DNA of 16,560 nt, taken from contig CAIRWO010000104.1 in assembly GCA_903882345.1 (NCBI GenBank), forward strand, positions 1 to 16,560, written 5' to 3'. Position 1 is the stretch's first letter. The number at the start of each line of letters is the position of its first letter. The notes beneath the pieces are model-generated. The model searched no databases. It had not been told where the DNA came from and saw only the letters and a program-made list of their open reading frames with translations. A program made the position numbers and the translations under genes. Origin of the DNA: Candidatus Omnitrophota bacterium (lineage in GTDB: Bacteria > Omnitrophota > Gorgyraeia > Gygaellales > Profunditerraquicolaceae). Below are positions 15,581 through 16,560 of the stretch, in pieces.

Positions 15581-15606
15581 CCCACTTTAAACCACTTTTA
15601 ACCACT
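15577..15606 (-). promoter_or_regulatory. Three MraZ boxes (10-nt direct repeats), putative operator
   Basis: On the minus strand AGTGG occurs at 15606-15602, 15596-15592 and 15586-15582, an exact 10-nt period, as AGTGGTTAAA, AGTGGTTTAA and AGTGGGTTTG. One repeat per helical turn, with a TGG core and 5-nt spacers, matches the geometry known for MraZ operators (TGGGN repeats in E. coli, AAAGTG-type repeats in mycoplasmas). The boxes begin just downstream of the predicted transcription start, so bound MraZ would block initiation or early elongation. The first box is half of the 13-nt inverted repeat ACCACTTAGTGGT (15601-15613, plus strand). Confidence 0.83.
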
Positions 15607-15616
15607 TAGTGGTCAA

Positions 15617-15645
15617 ATTATAGTAAAAAGACCCCCTTTTGTCAA
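15617..15645 (-). promoter_or_regulatory. Consensus sigma70-type promoter of the dcw cluster
   Basis: Minus strand: TTGACA (-35) at 15645-15640, a 17-nt spacer, and TATAAT (-10) at 15622-15617, both hexamers perfect. An A/T-rich tract (about 15646-15664) upstream of the -35 could act as an UP element. Transcription would start near 15610, giving a leader of about 65 nt before the mraZ ATG. No comparably good promoter was seen inside the cluster. Confidence 0.88.
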
Positions 15646-15729
15646 GATAAATAATTTAAAAAAGTATTGCGACACAAGATGTTGTGGCTAAAAGTTAATA
15701 AAAATGGATATATTGTGGCGGGTGGGAGA

Positions 15730-16560
15730 TCAGGAAGATAAAATATTTTTTGCTTTTTTGACGTCTTTGGCGATCTGGCTGGCTAAATAGGTAAGCGCGG
15801 GTATTCTCTTCTCTGCTCTTATTTTTTTGACGAATTGCACTTCTAAATCTTCTCCGTAAATATTTTTAGTGAAATTAAAAATATAAACCTCAACATGCTT
15901 TTCTGCGCTATTGCGCCCCAAGAGGACTGTCGGTTTTCTACCAATATTGCATACAGCGTCAAAGGCCTTTCCCTGAAAAATGGCCTTCACGGCATAGACG
16001 CCAGAAGGCGGAAGTATTTCATGATGCGGATTTATATTGGCAGTAGGAAAACCGATCTTACCGGCCAGAGAAATTCCTTTGATCACCGTGCCCAACACGG
16101 TTACCGGCCGCGAAAGTAGTTTTTGCGCCGTCGCAAGTTTTCCTTTAGTGATTAATTTGCGGATCCGGCTGCTAGAGATCAGGCGATGATTTATTTTGAT
16201 CACCTTGAAAACCTTTAGCCCGTAATCGCACTCTCCGGATAAGCTCTTTAAAAGCCCGCAGTCACCTTTTGCGTATCTACCAAAACGGAAATTCTTTCCT
16301 ACATAAATGAATCGCGCGCCGATCTTTCTTACGAGGATTTTCTTGACGAAGTCCTCTGCTCCGATCTGCGCAAACGCCGTGCTGAATTTTATCACTATGC
16401 AGGCGTCAATTCCGATCTCCGCGATCAAACGCAGGCGGTGCTGCAAAGAATAAAGGCTCTGCTCTTTCTGCGGGTGCGGATAGAAAGTCACCACGACACT
16501 CCTGCCGTTTATTGCCTGGGCCCTCTTCACTGCCGCTTTCAAGGTAAACCTGTGGCCAAG
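15730..16560 (-). CDS. ribF: Bifunctional riboflavin kinase / FAD synthetase, 5' end outside window (partial)
   Basis: Converts riboflavin to FMN and FMN to FAD. The coding frame is open to the window edge. The first visible residues are LGHRFTLKAAV, the end of the family's (FDGV)HxGH nucleotidyltransferase motif, so roughly 20 N-terminal residues are missing and the TTG at 16542 is an internal Leu codon. FAD synthetase landmarks: TFYPHP, VGKNFRFGRYAKGD, and SSSRIRKLITKG. The riboflavin kinase domain has GKIGFPTANI (about 16059-16033) with the PTAN motif, a CNIGRKPTV segment, and VEVYIFNFTKNIYG, with Asn where 'FDF' is common. TGA ends it at 15730. It is on the same strand as the dcw genes but separated from mraZ by 185 nt with its own promoter, so it is probably a separate unit. 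No clear terminator follows it. Confidence 0.95.
   Translation of the reverse strand, partial: LGHRFTLKAAVKRAQAINGRSVVVTFYPHPQKEQSLYSLQHRLRLIAEIGIDACIVIKFSTAFAQIGAEDFVKKILVRKIGARFIYVGKNFRFGRYAKGDCGLLKSLSGECDYGLKVFKVIKINHRLISSSRIRKLITKGKLATAQKLLSRPVTVLGTVIKGISLAGKIGFPTANINPHHEILPPSGVYAVKAIFQGKAFDAVCNIGRKPTVLLGRNSAEKHVEVYIFNFTKNIYGEDLEVQFVKKIRAEKRIPALTYLASQIAKDVKKAKNILSS

Noticed and set aside
15626..15640. AAAAG-GGGGT-CTTTT stem with U-run as a ribF terminator
   Set aside because: The stem is only 5 bp, mostly A-U, with all its G residues in the loop, and it forms the spacer of the perfect promoter. I cannot support it as a terminator.
15673..15686. CACAA-GATG-TTGTG hairpin after ribF
   Set aside because: A 5-bp stem with no following U-run is too weak to call a terminator or a regulatory RNA.
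16540..16542. TTG at 16542 as the true start of ribF
   Set aside because: Upstream in-frame codons encode LGHRFT, part of the conserved HxGH nucleotidyltransferase motif, so the gene starts beyond the window edge.

Overview
The window is almost entirely one minus-strand dcw (division and cell wall) gene cluster, read from right to left. About 15.5 kb carries 14 tightly packed genes, with a partial ribF upstream of them. The order of transcription is: ribF (partial, right edge), intergenic promoter, mraZ, rsmH, ftsL, ftsI, murE, murF, mraY, murD, ftsW, murG, a secreted zinc peptidase of the 'peptidase MA' type, murC, murB, ddl, ftsQ (partial, left edge). I support no genes on the plus strand. 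The open frames there are antisense shadows.

Organism: an uncultivated, probably Gram-negative bacterium with a complete meso-DAP-type peptidoglycan pathway. MurE has the DNPR motif, and the peptidase carries a Sec signal peptide. GC content looks moderate (mid-to-high 40s by eye, not computed). The classical gene order, together with divergent details such as a MurG GFGS motif in place of GFGG, makes me suspect the PVC group, possibly Omnitrophota. This is an inference with moderate to low confidence.

Regulation: the only sizeable non-coding stretch is 15545-15729, between ribF and mraZ. It holds a perfect sigma70-type promoter (TTGACA, 17 bp, TATAAT). Just downstream are three AGTGG direct repeats with an exact 10-nt period, the geometry expected of MraZ boxes. 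MraZ probably represses its own operon here. No other convincing promoter or terminator is seen, and most genes overlap or are separated by fewer than 35 nt, so one long transcript is likely.

How the genes work together: MurB, MurC, MurD, MurE and MurF build UDP-MurNAc-pentapeptide, and Ddl supplies D-Ala-D-Ala. MraY and MurG make lipid I and lipid II. FtsW (SEDS glycosyltransferase) and FtsI (class B PBP) polymerise and cross-link septal peptidoglycan, scaffolded by FtsQ and FtsL. RsmH methylates 16S rRNA and MraZ regulates.

The points that depart from the textbook are: (1) the HExxH secreted peptidase translationally coupled between murG and murC; (2) a heptad tandem repeat at the murB/ddl junction that is translated as an N-terminal extension of Ddl; (3) the clean promoter and MraZ operator; (4) substitutions at conserved positions in MurB (Cys218) and MurD (Asn192); (5) a 71-nt out-of-frame murC/murB overlap. 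I did not find an unknown defence or mobile system.
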